Source of the DNA: CAVQCT01 sp964520865
Lineage (GTDB): Bacteria > Zixibacteria > MSB-5A5 > GN15 > FEB-12
Direction: 5' to 3'
DNA: 64,000 nt
Assembly: GCA_964520865.1 (NCBI GenBank)
Contig: CAZFOY010000001.1
Location: forward strand, 62,001-126,000
Below the pieces are notes generated by a model, which worked only from the letters and a program-made list of their open reading frames with translations, ran no database searches and had not been told where the DNA came from. Numbering within the stretch: the first letter of the stretch is position 1; the number at the start of each line of letters is the position of its first letter. A program made the position numbers and the translations under genes. This document shows, piece by piece, positions 24,236-32,961 of the stretch.

Positions 24236-26620
24236 CTATTTATCCCTTATCTGAGCATTAAATCTCTTCTTTAGATTGCCTATGACAATGCTTTGTATTT
24301 CATCAACTTGCTCGCTTGCCAGATTACCTTCAAGCGACCGATAGTTTATGGCGATAGCGACAGACTTCTTCCCCGGCTCGATCGGCTTGCCGGTGTACAG
24401 ATCGAATATTTCCACCGACTCAGCCAATGATCCTGCGGCTTGCTTCACCTCGCCTACGATCTCCCCAGCCTTGACCTTCTCATCAACAACGATGGCAAGA
24501 TCCCGTGGAGCCGCCGGGTAGATCGGAAGGGGCTGATACTGCGCTTTCTTTCCGCTGATTACGATCAGGGCATCGAGATCAATCTCGGCGATATGGACAG
24601 CTTGTTTGATGTCAAATTTCCGGGCTACCTCCGGAGTCACCTTTCCGATTTTGCCGACTTCGCGGTCGCCGACTAAAATATCAAACGAAATCTGATCGTC
24701 GAAATAACTGATTTTGCCCGACCGATAGCTCACTTCCCCCCAGCCGAAATGCTGCGCCAGCGTCGTGATCGGCCCGGAGATATCGTAGAGATCGTACGGG
24801 CGCGGTCTGTCGCGCCAGGTGTGGGGCGTATCGCCGGTGACCGCGATGCAGAGGCGAAGGTTCTCCACCCACTCACCGTTGGCATCGGGAGGGAAATAAG
24901 CCTTACCGATCTCAAACAGGCAGAGGTCGAGATTACGGTGCGCGATATTGTGACTTATGACAGCAAGCATCGTCTCCGCCAGCGTATTCCGCATGATGTC
25001 CAGATCTTCGGAAACCGGGTTGACGATTCCAAGGGTCGGGAGTTCCGGATTGAGCAGTTTGGTCCGCCGGCTGTCGGCCAACCCATGGCTTACCAGTTCG
25101 TCAAATCCGGAGCCGAGCATCAAAGTTCTTGCTTCCGCCCGGAATTTGTCGAGATAATGAATCGGCGTGTACAACCGTCCGATATTCTCCGTCGAATCGA
25201 CTACTGCATCGTACCCTTCGATTCGCCCGATTTCCTCGATCAAATCTATCTCCCGCTCTATGTCCGGCCGGAAAGTGGGTACGCTGACGCGAATCGGCGA
25301 CTCGCCGGAAGTCTCAAATTCGAGTTTCGTGAAGATCTGCTTCATCCGGCTCGGCGTCAGACTGAGACCGAGGATAGCGTTGCAGCGTTCGGGCCGAAGT
25401 TCGATCTCGAGGGGCTGAATTTTCTTTGGATAGCAGTCGACGATTCCGGACAGCACCTGACCACCGCAGAGTTCCTGCATGAGTGAAGCTGCGCGATTGA
25501 TGGCGAATTCAACGCCGTTTGGGTCCGCCCCTTTCTCGAAACGAACCGATGATTCAGTCACCAGACCGAGCAGCTTTCGGCTCTTACGGGTCATCGATGA
25601 GTTGAAATATGCCGCCTCAAGCAGAATATTCTTTGTCGCATCCTCAACTTCGGAATCCAGTCCTCCCATGACGCCCCCGGCCGCGACTCCCACCTTGCCG
25701 TTGGTTATCAGGAGAACATCGGGTGTCAACTCATGCTCTTCGCCGTCAAGAGTAGTGAATTTCTCTTTGTCGCGCGCTTTGCGAACGACCACTTCGTTCG
25801 AACCAAATCTGTCAAGATCGAAGGCGTGGAGGGGATGTCCCGTCTCCAGCATAACGAGGTTGGTAATGTCGACTACATTTGAAATCGGCCTGACACCGGC
25901 GGTGAGAAGTTTCTTCTTGATCCACCAGGGGGAAGGGCCAACTTTCACATTCTCAATTACACGGGCGGCATACCTCGGACACGCGTCAGGATCTTCGATT
26001 GAAATCTTCACTTTATCGGCAGCTTTGGCCGGTACTTCCTTCACTTCGGTGGCTGGCCGCTTGACCGCTCCAAGCGAGAGGGCCGCCAGGTCCCGGGCGA
26101 TGCCGATCGCAGACATCGAATCGGGTCGATTGGGCGTCAGTTCAAACGTCATGATATAGTCGCTGAGGTCGAGAGATTCAGCCACGGGATCGCCCGGCCT
26201 GGTCTCGTCGGGTAGAACCATGATACCGGAGTGATCTTCGGAGAGGCCCAGCTCGCGTTCGGAGCAGATCATCGCGCTTGATTCAACGCCTCGGATCTTT
26301 GTCTTCTTGATGACGATATCGTCGGCCAGCTTTGCACCTTCAAGCGCTACCGGCACCTTCTGTCCCACCGCCACATTCGGAGCGCCGCAGACGACATCCA
26401 TCTTCTTGCTTCCGAGATCGACCGTTGCGAGCTGTATCTTGGTGGCACCCTCAATGGGGTTCAGCGCCGTCACCAATCCTACGACGACTCTGTCGAGATA
26501 GGTCGAAGTTGAGTCGAGGTACTCGCAGGCGGTACCACACAAAGTTAGGCGGTCCGCCATCTCCCGGGCGGGCCAGTCCAGCCCGGTCAACTCCTTGAGC
26601 CAATTGTACGAAATCTTCAT
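24236..26620 (-). CDS. pheT: Phenylalanyl-tRNA synthetase beta subunit
   Basis: A 794-aa protein of normal length: EMAP/tRNA-binding domain (about 40-150; VVGLVTALNPIEGATKIQLATVDLG, VVCGAPNVAVGQKVPVA), B3/B4 editing region, B5 domain (about 400-475), catalytic-like core and a C-terminal ferredoxin-fold anticodon-binding domain (about 700-794, PIYPAAPRDLAIVVDE). With PheS it forms the alpha2-beta2 enzyme charging tRNA-Phe. It starts 2 bases after pheS. Confidence 0.98.
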   Translation of the reverse strand: MKISYNWLKELTGLDWPAREMADRLTLCGTACEYLDSTSTYLDRVVVGLVTALNPIEGATKIQLATVDLGSKKMDVVCGAPNVAVGQKVPVALEGAKLADDIVIKKTKIRGVESSAMICSERELGLSEDHSGIMVLPDETRPGDPVAESLDLSDYIMTFELTPNRPDSMSAIGIARDLAALSLGAVKRPATEVKEVPAKAADKVKISIEDPDACPRYAARVIENVKVGPSPWWIKKKLLTAGVRPISNVVDITNLVMLETGHPLHAFDLDRFGSNEVVVRKARDKEKFTTLDGEEHELTPDVLLITNGKVGVAAGGVMGGLDSEVEDATKNILLEAAYFNSSMTRKSRKLLGLVTESSVRFEKGADPNGVEFAINRAASLMQELCGGQVLSGIVDCYPKKIQPLEIELRPERCNAILGLSLTPSRMKQIFTKLEFETSGESPIRVSVPTFRPDIEREIDLIEEIGRIEGYDAVVDSTENIGRLYTPIHYLDKFRAEARTLMLGSGFDELVSHGLADSRRTKLLNPELPTLGIVNPVSEDLDIMRNTLAETMLAVISHNIAHRNLDLCLFEIGKAYFPPDANGEWVENLRLCIAVTGDTPHTWRDRPRPYDLYDISGPITTLAQHFGWGEVSYRSGKISYFDDQISFDILVGDREVGKIGKVTPEVARKFDIKQAVHIAEIDLDALIVISGKKAQYQPLPIYPAAPRDLAIVVDEKVKAGEIVGEVKQAAGSLAESVEIFDLYTGKPIEPGKKSVAIAINYRSLEGNLASEQVDEIQSIVIGNLKKRFNAQIRDK

Positions 26621-26622
26621 AT

Positions 26623-27636
26623 CTACCTGAACTGCCTGAGAAATCTTACGTCATTGTTGAAGAACAGGCGAATATCATTGATGGTATATTTCTGCATCGC
26701 CGGTCGCTCCACCCCCATGCCGAAAGCGTAGCCGGTGTATTTCTCCGAATCGATCCCGGCCTTTTCGAGCACGTTGGGATCGATCATGCCACAGCCGAGG
26801 ATCTCCAGCCAGCCGGAGTATTTACAAACCTGACAACCCTTCCCTTCGCACAGGAAGCAGGAGACATCGACCTCCGCCGATGGTTCGGTGAACGGAAAGA
26901 ACGATGGGCGAAACCGAAGCTTCAGTCCTTCCCCGAAGAAGGCGTGGGCGAACGCTACAATCGCACCCTTCAGATCGGCCATCGACACACCCTCGTCCAC
27001 GAGGAAGCCGTCGACCTGGTGGAAGGCTACGTGGGACCGGGTCGAGATCGCCTCGTTGCGGAAGCAGAGTCCCGGCGTGATAATCTTTATCGGTGGCTTG
27101 TGCGTTTCCAGAAATCGGGCCTGTACCGGGGTGGTATGCGTTCGCAGCAAGCGGCCGTGTTCGACAAACATCGTGTCCTGCATATCTCGGGCCGGATGGT
27201 CCGGAGGGAAATTGAGCGCTTCGAAATTGTAGTAATCGGTTTCGACATCCGGGCCGCGCGCGATCTCGAATCCCATTCCGTGGAAGATGGTGCAGATTTC
27301 ATCGATCACCTGATAGATGATATGCGGCACACCGACCCGTCCGCCCGTGCCCGGCAGAGTGGGATCGAAAGCAGACTCAACGGTACCGGTGTCAAGCGAG
27401 GCGGTAGCCGCGTTAATCTGTTGTTCGAGCTCGACTCGCACCGCGTTGGCGGCCGCTCCGGTCTTTTTCTTTTCTTCGACGGGGAGATCTTTGAGACTCT
27501 TGAGAATCGACGTAAGCTCGCCCTTTCGCCCCAGATACTTGACCTGGAGTTCTTTGAGCGTATCGAGCGAATCAGCCTTACTGATCCGCTCTTTCGCTTC
27601 GTCTTTCAGCCTGGCAACGTCCTCCAGCAGTGACAT
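26623..27636 (-). CDS. pheS: Phenylalanyl-tRNA synthetase alpha subunit
   Basis: A 337-aa class II synthetase subunit: N-terminal coiled coil (1-90), motif 1 region (GFEIARGPDVETDYYNFEALN), motif 2 (RTHTTPVQARF, CFRNEAISTRSHVAFHQVDG), motif 3 (GYAFGMGVERPAMQKYTI). A CysX2Cys-like segment (CFLCEGKGCQVCKYSGW) is present as in many bacterial PheS proteins. The order infC-rpmI-rplT-pheS-pheT is the classical arrangement. Confidence 0.98.
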   Translation of the reverse strand: MSLLEDVARLKDEAKERISKADSLDTLKELQVKYLGRKGELTSILKSLKDLPVEEKKKTGAAANAVRVELEQQINAATASLDTGTVESAFDPTLPGTGGRVGVPHIIYQVIDEICTIFHGMGFEIARGPDVETDYYNFEALNFPPDHPARDMQDTMFVEHGRLLRTHTTPVQARFLETHKPPIKIITPGLCFRNEAISTRSHVAFHQVDGFLVDEGVSMADLKGAIVAFAHAFFGEGLKLRFRPSFFPFTEPSAEVDVSCFLCEGKGCQVCKYSGWLEILGCGMIDPNVLEKAGIDSEKYTGYAFGMGVERPAMQKYTINDIRLFFNNDVRFLRQFR

Positions 27637-27652
27637 CGAATATCACTCGGGA

Positions 27653-28003
27653 TTAGTTGCCGGTCGACATTTTTACGAGATTGGTGAAAGTGGCAGAATC
27701 CCGGGCGGCGATATCCGCCAGCACCTTGCGGTCGAGATTGACGCCGGCTTTCTTGAGCCCTGCGATAAATGTGGAATAGTTGGTTCCGTTCATCTGAGCA
27801 GCGGCGGAAATACGTGCGATCCAGAGAGAACGGAAGACCCGTTTTTTGGCGCGACGGTCACGGTAGGCATACTTCAGCCCTTTGTGCACCGTCTCAAGCG
27901 CCGTGCGATAGAGTCGTCCTCGTCCGTTGTAGTTGCCTTTGGCTCGGTCGAGAACCTTTTTGTGTCGCCGATGAGCGGCAACGTTATTCTTCGCGCGTGG
28001 CAT
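27653..28003 (-). CDS. rplT: 50S ribosomal protein L20
   Basis: A 116-aa basic protein with the L20 signature (MPRAKNNVAAHRRHKKVLD at the start; RDRRAKKRVFRSLWIARI). L20 binds 23S rRNA early in assembly and, in several bacteria, represses the infC-rpmI-rplT mRNA. It starts 33 bases after rpmI. Confidence 0.99.
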   Translation of the reverse strand: MPRAKNNVAAHRRHKKVLDRAKGNYNGRGRLYRTALETVHKGLKYAYRDRRAKKRVFRSLWIARISAAAQMNGTNYSTFIAGLKKAGVNLDRKVLADIAARDSATFTNLVKMSTGN

Positions 28004-28036
28004 ATCTAAAAGTCTCCTTACAGATTTTCGACCGAC

Positions 28037-28231
28037 CTAATAGGGCAGCATATGGTTGACGCGATTGGAGTCGGCGCTGGAAATCAGGGTTGCTTTGCGC
28101 AGGTTTCTCTTGCGCTTCTGCGTCTTCTTGGTCAGAATGTGCGTCTTGAACGCCTGAAATCTCTTGATCTTGCCCGATCCAGTTTTCTTGAACCGCTTGG
28201 CGGCTCCTCGCTGTGTTTTAATCTTAGGCAT
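28037..28231 (-). CDS. rpmI: 50S ribosomal protein L35
   Basis: A 64-aa basic protein with the L35 pattern (MPKIKTQRGAAKRFKKTGSG, then LTKKTQKRKRNLR). It lies between infC and rplT as usual, 23 bases after infC. Confidence 0.98.
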   Translation of the reverse strand: MPKIKTQRGAAKRFKKTGSGKIKRFQAFKTHILTKKTQKRKRNLRKATLISSADSNRVNHMLPY

Positions 28232-28254
28232 TTCCGGTATCTATCCTCAACAAG

Positions 28255-28914
28255 TTATGAATTTCCTTCGTCGCGTTGCGCGGCCGGTTCCGGCGTGTCC
28301 GCGTGCTCGGCCTCGTCTTCTTTCTTCTCTTCCGAATGCTCGTGTTCGGTCTGTTCTTTCACCGGTTTCTTCGCTGCCTTGGACTTCAGTACCTTAAGTA
28401 CCTCCTGATTGGGAGCGAGAACCATTATCATGTTACGCCCTTCTTGTTTGGGCGGAAACTCTACGACCGCGATATCAGCCAGATCCAGGGCAACTCGTTC
28501 CAGGACTCTTTGCCCGAACTCGGTGTGGGCCATCTCGCGGCCCCGGAACATAACAAACGTCTTGACCTTACTTCCCGACTCGATAAACTCCCGGACATGC
28601 TTGGTCTTGAAATTGAAATCATGTTCATCGATTTTCGGACGATAGCGCATCTCCTTCATCTGGAAGGCATGCTGTTTCTTCTTTGCCAACTTGTCTTTCT
28701 TAGCAAGCTCGTATTTCAGTTTGCCGTAGTCGAGAATTCGACAAACGGGCGGCCGGCTGGTTGGCGAAACTTCGACCAGGTCAAGGCCGTGCTCACGCGC
28801 TCGCGCTAACGCTTCTTCCGTCGGAATAATCCCCAGCTGATCACCGTCGGGACCAATAAGCCTCACCGGCGAGATCCTGATCTGGTGATTAATCCGTAAG
28901 TCTTTGCTGGCTAT
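28255..28914 (-). CDS. infC: Translation initiation factor IF-3 with apparent AUA start codon
   Basis: The canonical IF-3 N-terminus (ASKDLRINHQIRISPVRLIG) is coded upstream of the first ATG/GTG-type codon (GTG at 28864-28866), so the frame must start earlier. An in-frame TAG lies 12 bases before the ATA codon at 28912-28914, and no ATG, GTG or TTG occurs between. TAGGAGG is placed 5 bases before that ATA. IF-3 rejects non-canonical starts, and infC is known to use rare starts (AUU in E. coli) for autoregulation, so AUA is the likely start, giving 219 aa. The C-terminus extends beyond the normal end (MIMVLAP) by about 50 Glu/Lys/Ala-rich residues. Confidence 0.95.
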   Translation of the reverse strand: MASKDLRINHQIRISPVRLIGPDGDQLGIIPTEEALARAREHGLDLVEVSPTSRPPVCRILDYGKLKYELAKKDKLAKKKQHAFQMKEMRYRPKIDEHDFNFKTKHVREFIESGSKVKTFVMFRGREMAHTEFGQRVLERVALDLADIAVVEFPPKQEGRNMIMVLAPNQEVLKVLKSKAAKKPVKEQTEHEHSEEKKEDEAEHADTPEPAAQRDEGNS

Positions 28915-28926
28915 ACAATCCTCCTA
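28912..28926 (-). promoter_or_regulatory. infC ribosome-binding site with rare ATA start
   Basis: Minus strand TAGGAGG-ATTGT-ATA-GCC: a strong Shine-Dalgarno 5 bases before an ATA codon in the IF-3 frame. The TAG overlapping the Shine-Dalgarno is an in-frame stop, which excludes any start further upstream. Confidence 0.75.
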
Positions 28927-28936
28927 AACAAATCTA

Positions 28937-30865
28937 TTAGTTGGCCTCAAGTCCCCGGGTAGCGATTTCCTTCTCCAACAGGGCTATCGCTTCATCGGTT
29001 CCTTTTGCTCCGAGATCGCCGGTACCGTGCTTCCGCATCGACACCTTGTCGGCTTCAGCTTCCTTGGCGCCGACAATAAACATATACGGAACCTTGAACA
29101 ATTCGGCGTCACGAATCTTGGCGCCGATCTTCTCCGACCGATCATCGAGAACCGCACGAAGACCGTGCCGTTTCAATTTATCCACGACTCCCGCCGCGTA
29201 ATCGTTAAAGTTGTCGGTGATAGGCAATACCTTGACTTGAACCGGAGCCAGCCACAGCGGGAAATTCCCCGCGTAATGTTCTATCAACACGCCAAAAAAT
29301 CGTTCTATCGAACCCAGGAGGGCACGATGTATCATGAACGGGCGCTTATGCTGCCCATCCGAGTCAATATAATACAGATCGAACCGTTCCGGCAAGTTAA
29401 AATCAAACTGTATGGTGGAGCACTGCCAGCTTCGGCCGAGCGCATCTTTGATCTTGATGTCGATTTTGGGACCGTAGAAAGCGCCGCCGCCTTCATCGGT
29501 CGAGTACGGCAGACCGGCCCGTTCGAGCGTCTGACGAAGTCCTTCTTCGGCTCGGCGCCAGTCAGCGATATCCCCCACCGCCTTCTCCGGCCGGGTGGAC
29601 AGAAATATCTCGTAGTCGGTGAATCCGAACGATTTCAGGATATGCACGCAGAAATCAAGAATCCAGAACAGCTCCTCTTCCATCTTCTCCTGAGCGACGA
29701 AATGATGTGCGTCGTCCTGAGTGAATCCTCGTACCCGAAGAAGTCCGTGGAGAACGCCCGGGCGCTCGTAGCGATAGACCGTGCCGAGTTCGGCCCAGCG
29801 AAGCGGCAGGTCGCGGTATGACCAGAGCCGTGATTTGTACATGTTTATGTGAAACGGGCAGTTCATCGGCTTGAGCTGATAAAGACGTTCATCGACATCC
29901 ATCGGGCCGTACATGTTTTCCTTGTAGAAGTCGGTGTGGCCGCTCTGATTCCAGAGATCTCTCAGGGCGATATGAGGGGAATAGACGAGGTCATATCCCC
30001 ATTTGAGATGCTCGTTGCGCCAGAAGTTCTCAATTTCGTTGCGGACGCGGGCCCCTTTCGGGAGCCAGAGGATAAGTCCTGCCCCGACGTTCTCCGAGAC
30101 GCTGAACAGCTCGAGTTGTTTGCCGATGACTCGATGGTCGCGCTTTTTGGCTTCCTCGAGGCGGGCCAGATACTCTTCGAGCATCGATTTCTTAGGGAAT
30201 GAAATGCCGTAGATCCGCTGGAGCATCTGCTTGTGCTCATCTCCGCGCCAGTAGGCTCCGGAAGTGGAAATCAGCTTGAACGCCTTGACAATTCCGGTGC
30301 GGGGAATATGTGGCCCGCGGCAGAGATCCTCGAAGCGGGACTGATAATAGAACGTAACGGTATCATCTTCGATACCCTCGAGTAATTCGACTTTATAGTT
30401 TGCGTCCTTGGACTCGTAGTACTTGATCGAGTCATCCCGTTTCTTGACCTCGCGGCGGAAAGGGGCATCTTCTTTTACGATCTCTTCCATCCGTTTCTCG
30501 ATACGAGCGAGATCGTCGGGAGAAAACGGCTCCTTTACCTCGAAATCATAGTACCAGCCTTCATCGATCGGCGGACCGATCGCGAGCTTGGTCCCCGGGA
30601 AAAGCTCCTGTACTGCCTGGGCCATGATGTGCGAGCTGGAATGCCAGAACACGGTCCTGCCTTCCGGATCATCGAACGTAAGAATCTGAACGGGCGCATC
30701 CTTGGGGATAGGCGCACTGAGATCCTTCACCTGACCATCGATCTTAATCGCGATCGCTTCTTTGGCGAGACGCGGAGAGATCGATTTGGCAACTTCGAAT
30801 CCGGTGGTTCCCGAGTCGAATCCCTTAACGGAGCCATCGGGCATTGTCAATTTGACCTGTTCCAT
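28937..30865 (-). CDS. thrS: Threonyl-tRNA synthetase
   Basis: Start set at the ATG 30863-30865 (MEQVKLTMPDGSVKGF), preceded by AAGGA at 4 bases; the eight codons before it are leader. The 642-aa product has TGS (1-65), the editing domain with HSSSHIMAQAV and the second metal site SGAYWRGDEH, class II motifs (MNCPFHINMYKS; ERPGVLHGLLRVRGFTQDDAH) and a C-terminal anticodon-binding domain. A terminator-like hairpin lies 15 bases before the start, so expression must involve read-through or an overlooked promoter. It leads the thrS-infC-rpmI-rplT-pheST group. Confidence 0.98.
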   Translation of the reverse strand: MEQVKLTMPDGSVKGFDSGTTGFEVAKSISPRLAKEAIAIKIDGQVKDLSAPIPKDAPVQILTFDDPEGRTVFWHSSSHIMAQAVQELFPGTKLAIGPPIDEGWYYDFEVKEPFSPDDLARIEKRMEEIVKEDAPFRREVKKRDDSIKYYESKDANYKVELLEGIEDDTVTFYYQSRFEDLCRGPHIPRTGIVKAFKLISTSGAYWRGDEHKQMLQRIYGISFPKKSMLEEYLARLEEAKKRDHRVIGKQLELFSVSENVGAGLILWLPKGARVRNEIENFWRNEHLKWGYDLVYSPHIALRDLWNQSGHTDFYKENMYGPMDVDERLYQLKPMNCPFHINMYKSRLWSYRDLPLRWAELGTVYRYERPGVLHGLLRVRGFTQDDAHHFVAQEKMEEELFWILDFCVHILKSFGFTDYEIFLSTRPEKAVGDIADWRRAEEGLRQTLERAGLPYSTDEGGGAFYGPKIDIKIKDALGRSWQCSTIQFDFNLPERFDLYYIDSDGQHKRPFMIHRALLGSIERFFGVLIEHYAGNFPLWLAPVQVKVLPITDNFNDYAAGVVDKLKRHGLRAVLDDRSEKIGAKIRDAELFKVPYMFIVGAKEAEADKVSMRKHGTGDLGAKGTDEAIALLEKEIATRGLEAN

Positions 30866-30879
30866 AATTCCTTGTACCG

Positions 30880-30915
30880 AAAAAAGCAAAAGCGGGTCAC
30901 AAGACCTTGTAACCC
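30880..30915 (-). terminator. Intrinsic terminator/attenuator between tRNA-Val and thrS
   Basis: On the minus strand GGGTTACAAG pairs with CTTGTGACCC (one G-U), extended by outer GC pairs, followed by TTTTGCTTTTTT. It sits 24 bases after the tRNA CCA end and 15 bases before the thrS ATG. Confidence 0.7.
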
Positions 30916-30938
30916 ACCGCTCCTACGGTGATTCTAAA

Positions 30939-31015
30939 TGGTGGGCGATACTGGAATTGAACCAGTGACCCCTTGCATGTCAAGCAAGTACTCTAACCAT
31001 CTGAGCTAATCGCCC
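30939..31015 (-). tRNA. tRNA-Val (anticodon GAC)
   Basis: A full cloverleaf is readable on the minus strand: acceptor GGGCGAT/ATCGCCC, D-stem GCTC/GAGT, anticodon stem CTTGC/GCAAG around loop TTGACAT (anticodon GAC), T-arm ACTGG-TTCAATT-CCAGT, discriminator A and an encoded CCA (30939-30941). It has its own promoter and terminator. Confidence 0.95.
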
Positions 31016-31059
31016 ATTACCAGCACTTCTAAGCCTAAGTATTCCAAGGCAGTTGTATA

Positions 31060-31087
31060 TTAATACACGAAAGCGAACCAAAGTCAA
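31060..31087 (-). promoter_or_regulatory. Sigma-70-type promoter for tRNA-Val
   Basis: TTGACT (31082-31087) and TATTAA (31060-31065; preceded by TG, extended -10 style) lie 16 bases apart on the minus strand, about 45 bases before the tRNA 5' end. Confidence 0.5.
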
Positions 31088-31190
31088 GGCTTATTTTCAG
31101 TCGAGCAATGCCTAAAAGGGGTTGTAATAGAATAACTTAAAGCAGTCGGGCAAGGGCCGCGGCCCGGGTTGTGGGGGATTCAGGGACAGG

Positions 31191-32078
31191 CTACTTCAGA
31201 CCGACCATCTGCATGAATGTCTCGGCCTTGTTGTACTCTTCTTTGAGCATTTCGCCGTACGTTTCAATGTCGCTCTCCTGCACTCCCATCGTCTGAGTAA
31301 CCATCGGGTCGAGTTCGCCGATCAAAAACTGCTCGGTCCGATCGAAGTAGGTCCGTTTGGCGACGTAGTTTGCCAGATGCACGAGACAGGCAATCGGTTC
31401 TTCCCCCTGGTCGAGGGCCGGTTGGTGATGGAATTCAATCGCTTCGGTCAGCCGGTGCGGAATTTTCCATTGCTCGGCGAGGAATCCACCGATCTGGGCG
31501 TGATGATATCCAAAGATTCTCGACTCGATCTGGAAATCCATCGATTCCCGATCTTTCGCCCGTTCTTCGACAAATTGGGCGTACTCATCGGGCAGGTAAC
31601 AGGAAATAATCAGCTTCCCGACATCGTGCAGCAGGCCGGCCGAGAAAGCCGAGTCGGGGTCGATCACGGCGCGATCGCGCAGCTGTCGGGCCAGCAGGCG
31701 GCACCCGAAAGCAGTTGAAAGGGAGTGGCGCCAGAATTTTTCTTGATAGTCCTGATCAATGTTCTTCCCTTTGAACATGTCAAGAACGGAGGCGGAAAGA
31801 ACCAGGTTCTTGATCGCTTCGAAACCGATAATGACGACTGCCTGGCGCACCGATTCGATCTCACGCGCCAGACCATAGAAAGCGGAGTTGGTCATTTTCA
31901 GCACCTTGACAGACATGGCCGGGTCTTCGGCCAGAATCGAAGCTACCTGGGTGGCATTCACATTGGGATCGTTGATCACCTTCTGAATCTGGTGAAAGAC
32001 TATCGGCGGAGTGGGCAGATTCCGGATGTTGGAGACGACCCGTTTTACTTTATTGTCAAGGGCGCTTTCTGTTGTCAT
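31191..32078 (-). CDS. HDOD-domain signalling protein
   Basis: A 295-aa protein whose residues about 20-215 form an HDOD domain (LPTPPIVFHQIQKVINDP start; VKVLKMTNSAFYG; IGFEAIKNLVLSASVLDMF; FSAGLLHDVGKLIIS). HDOD proteins are HD-fold domains usually linked to cyclic di-GMP signalling, motility and chemotaxis; an HD pair (LLHDVG) is retained here. The start overlaps the flgM stop by 4 bases, tying it to late flagellar expression. Function beyond the family is unknown. Confidence 0.9.
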   Translation of the reverse strand: MTTESALDNKVKRVVSNIRNLPTPPIVFHQIQKVINDPNVNATQVASILAEDPAMSVKVLKMTNSAFYGLAREIESVRQAVVIIGFEAIKNLVLSASVLDMFKGKNIDQDYQEKFWRHSLSTAFGCRLLARQLRDRAVIDPDSAFSAGLLHDVGKLIISCYLPDEYAQFVEERAKDRESMDFQIESRIFGYHHAQIGGFLAEQWKIPHRLTEAIEFHHQPALDQGEEPIACLVHLANYVAKRTYFDRTEQFLIGELDPMVTQTMGVQESDIETYGEMLKEEYNKAETFMQMVGLK

Positions 32079-32410
32079 TGGTTTTTCTGGTCCGGTTCAA
32101 TCGAGCCGATTTGCAGCATCACCATGTCGCTCAAACGACGAATTATCCGTTGCTGCACTTCGGGGATATCGTAGTAACCGGCGTCCACCTTTTGTTTTAT
32201 CTGTTCCAGTTTGTAAGGAGCGGTGTCCAGACTCAGCGAGGCGCTCTCATTCAACCTCGCGTCGGCTCTTTCGGCGAGCTGCCTGCGTCCACCGTCCGAT
32301 ATCTCCACGATGTCCTGTCTGGTTTCCTGCTGCTTGGTAGCCTCTTTTTCCTTGCTGTTTCCGACCGTTTGCGGTGCGGTCGGTTTGCAGCCGATCGTTT
32401 CAACTTTCAT
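32075..32410 (-). CDS. flgM: FlgM-like anti-sigma-28 factor
   Basis: From ATG 32408-32410 (MKVETIGCKPTA) the product is 111 aa; an 11-codon upstream extension begins with GTG and lacks a ribosome-binding site, whereas AAAGGTG precedes this ATG. The C-terminal half (RQDIVEISDGGRRQ ... LEQIKQKVDAGYYDIPEVQQRIIRRLSDMV) matches the sigma-28-binding helices of FlgM. FlgM holds sigma-28 inactive until it is exported through the finished hook-basal body. It lies downstream of filament chaperone genes. Confidence 0.82.
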   Translation of the reverse strand: MKVETIGCKPTAPQTVGNSKEKEATKQQETRQDIVEISDGGRRQLAERADARLNESASLSLDTAPYKLEQIKQKVDAGYYDIPEVQQRIIRRLSDMVMLQIGSIEPDQKNQ

Positions 32411-32487
32411 CTTCGCACCTTTCTTCCTTCCGATGTTCGGCACTACAATCGCGGCGTACCATCCAATTTCCGCGACGTAAATTCCTG

Positions 32488-32949
32488 CTAACTATTGCCG
32501 TCAACGAACTGGGGCGACGGCTTCTCGGACTGCACATACTGCAGTATCTTTTCGCTGTTCTTCAGTTCGCCGAGTTCTTCTTTCAGCCGCTCGTAGCGCG
32601 AGGTGAGATATTCCTCGTTGTCGCTCACGACACTGATGCTCTTTTTGACCAGCGTGATTATCCCGTTGAGGACTTTCCTGATATCCGGCGAGATAGCGGC
32701 CAGTTTGAAGAGTTTGGGGTTTCTTTCTCGAAGGCTCGTGATCTTTTCCTCGGACTTCTTGATCCGCATATGACACCGCTCGATTTCTGCAAACAGGTCG
32801 AGCAGCTTCTCATCTTTGTTGAACCGGATCAGATCCTTCTGCTTGTCCAGCAGCACGTAGAGCGACTGGTAAAACGTGTATTCTTCCTTCAGAATCGTTA
32901 CCAACTCTCGTTCGAGTTGGGTAATCGCGTTCTGGTTCATTGCTTCCAT
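32488..32949 (-). CDS. FlgN/FliT-type flagellar export chaperone (second copy)
   Basis: A 153-aa, wholly helical protein (QLERELVTILKEEYTFYQSLYVLLDKQKDLIR ...) with the FlgN pattern of a long coiled hairpin. A separate FlgN-like protein is coded beside flgK at 46948, so this one, next to fliS and fliD, is probably the cap-protein (FliD) chaperone, the FliT role; that is inferred from position. It starts 12 bases before... i.e. upstream flank is fliS stop at 12 bases. Confidence 0.75.
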   Translation of the reverse strand: MEAMNQNAITQLERELVTILKEEYTFYQSLYVLLDKQKDLIRFNKDEKLLDLFAEIERCHMRIKKSEEKITSLRERNPKLFKLAAISPDIRKVLNGIITLVKKSISVVSDNEEYLTSRYERLKEELGELKNSEKILQYVQSEKPSPQFVDGNS

Positions 32950-32961
32950 CTGTCACCCTCG

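Noticed and set aside
31154..31165. GGGCCGCGGCCC palindrome after the HDOD gene as terminator
   Set aside because: No T-run follows on either strand; the stem has no proper loop.
30866..31190. T-box leader upstream of thrS
   Set aside because: No T-box core (TGGNACCRCG) or stem I motifs; the hairpin is explained as the tRNA terminator.
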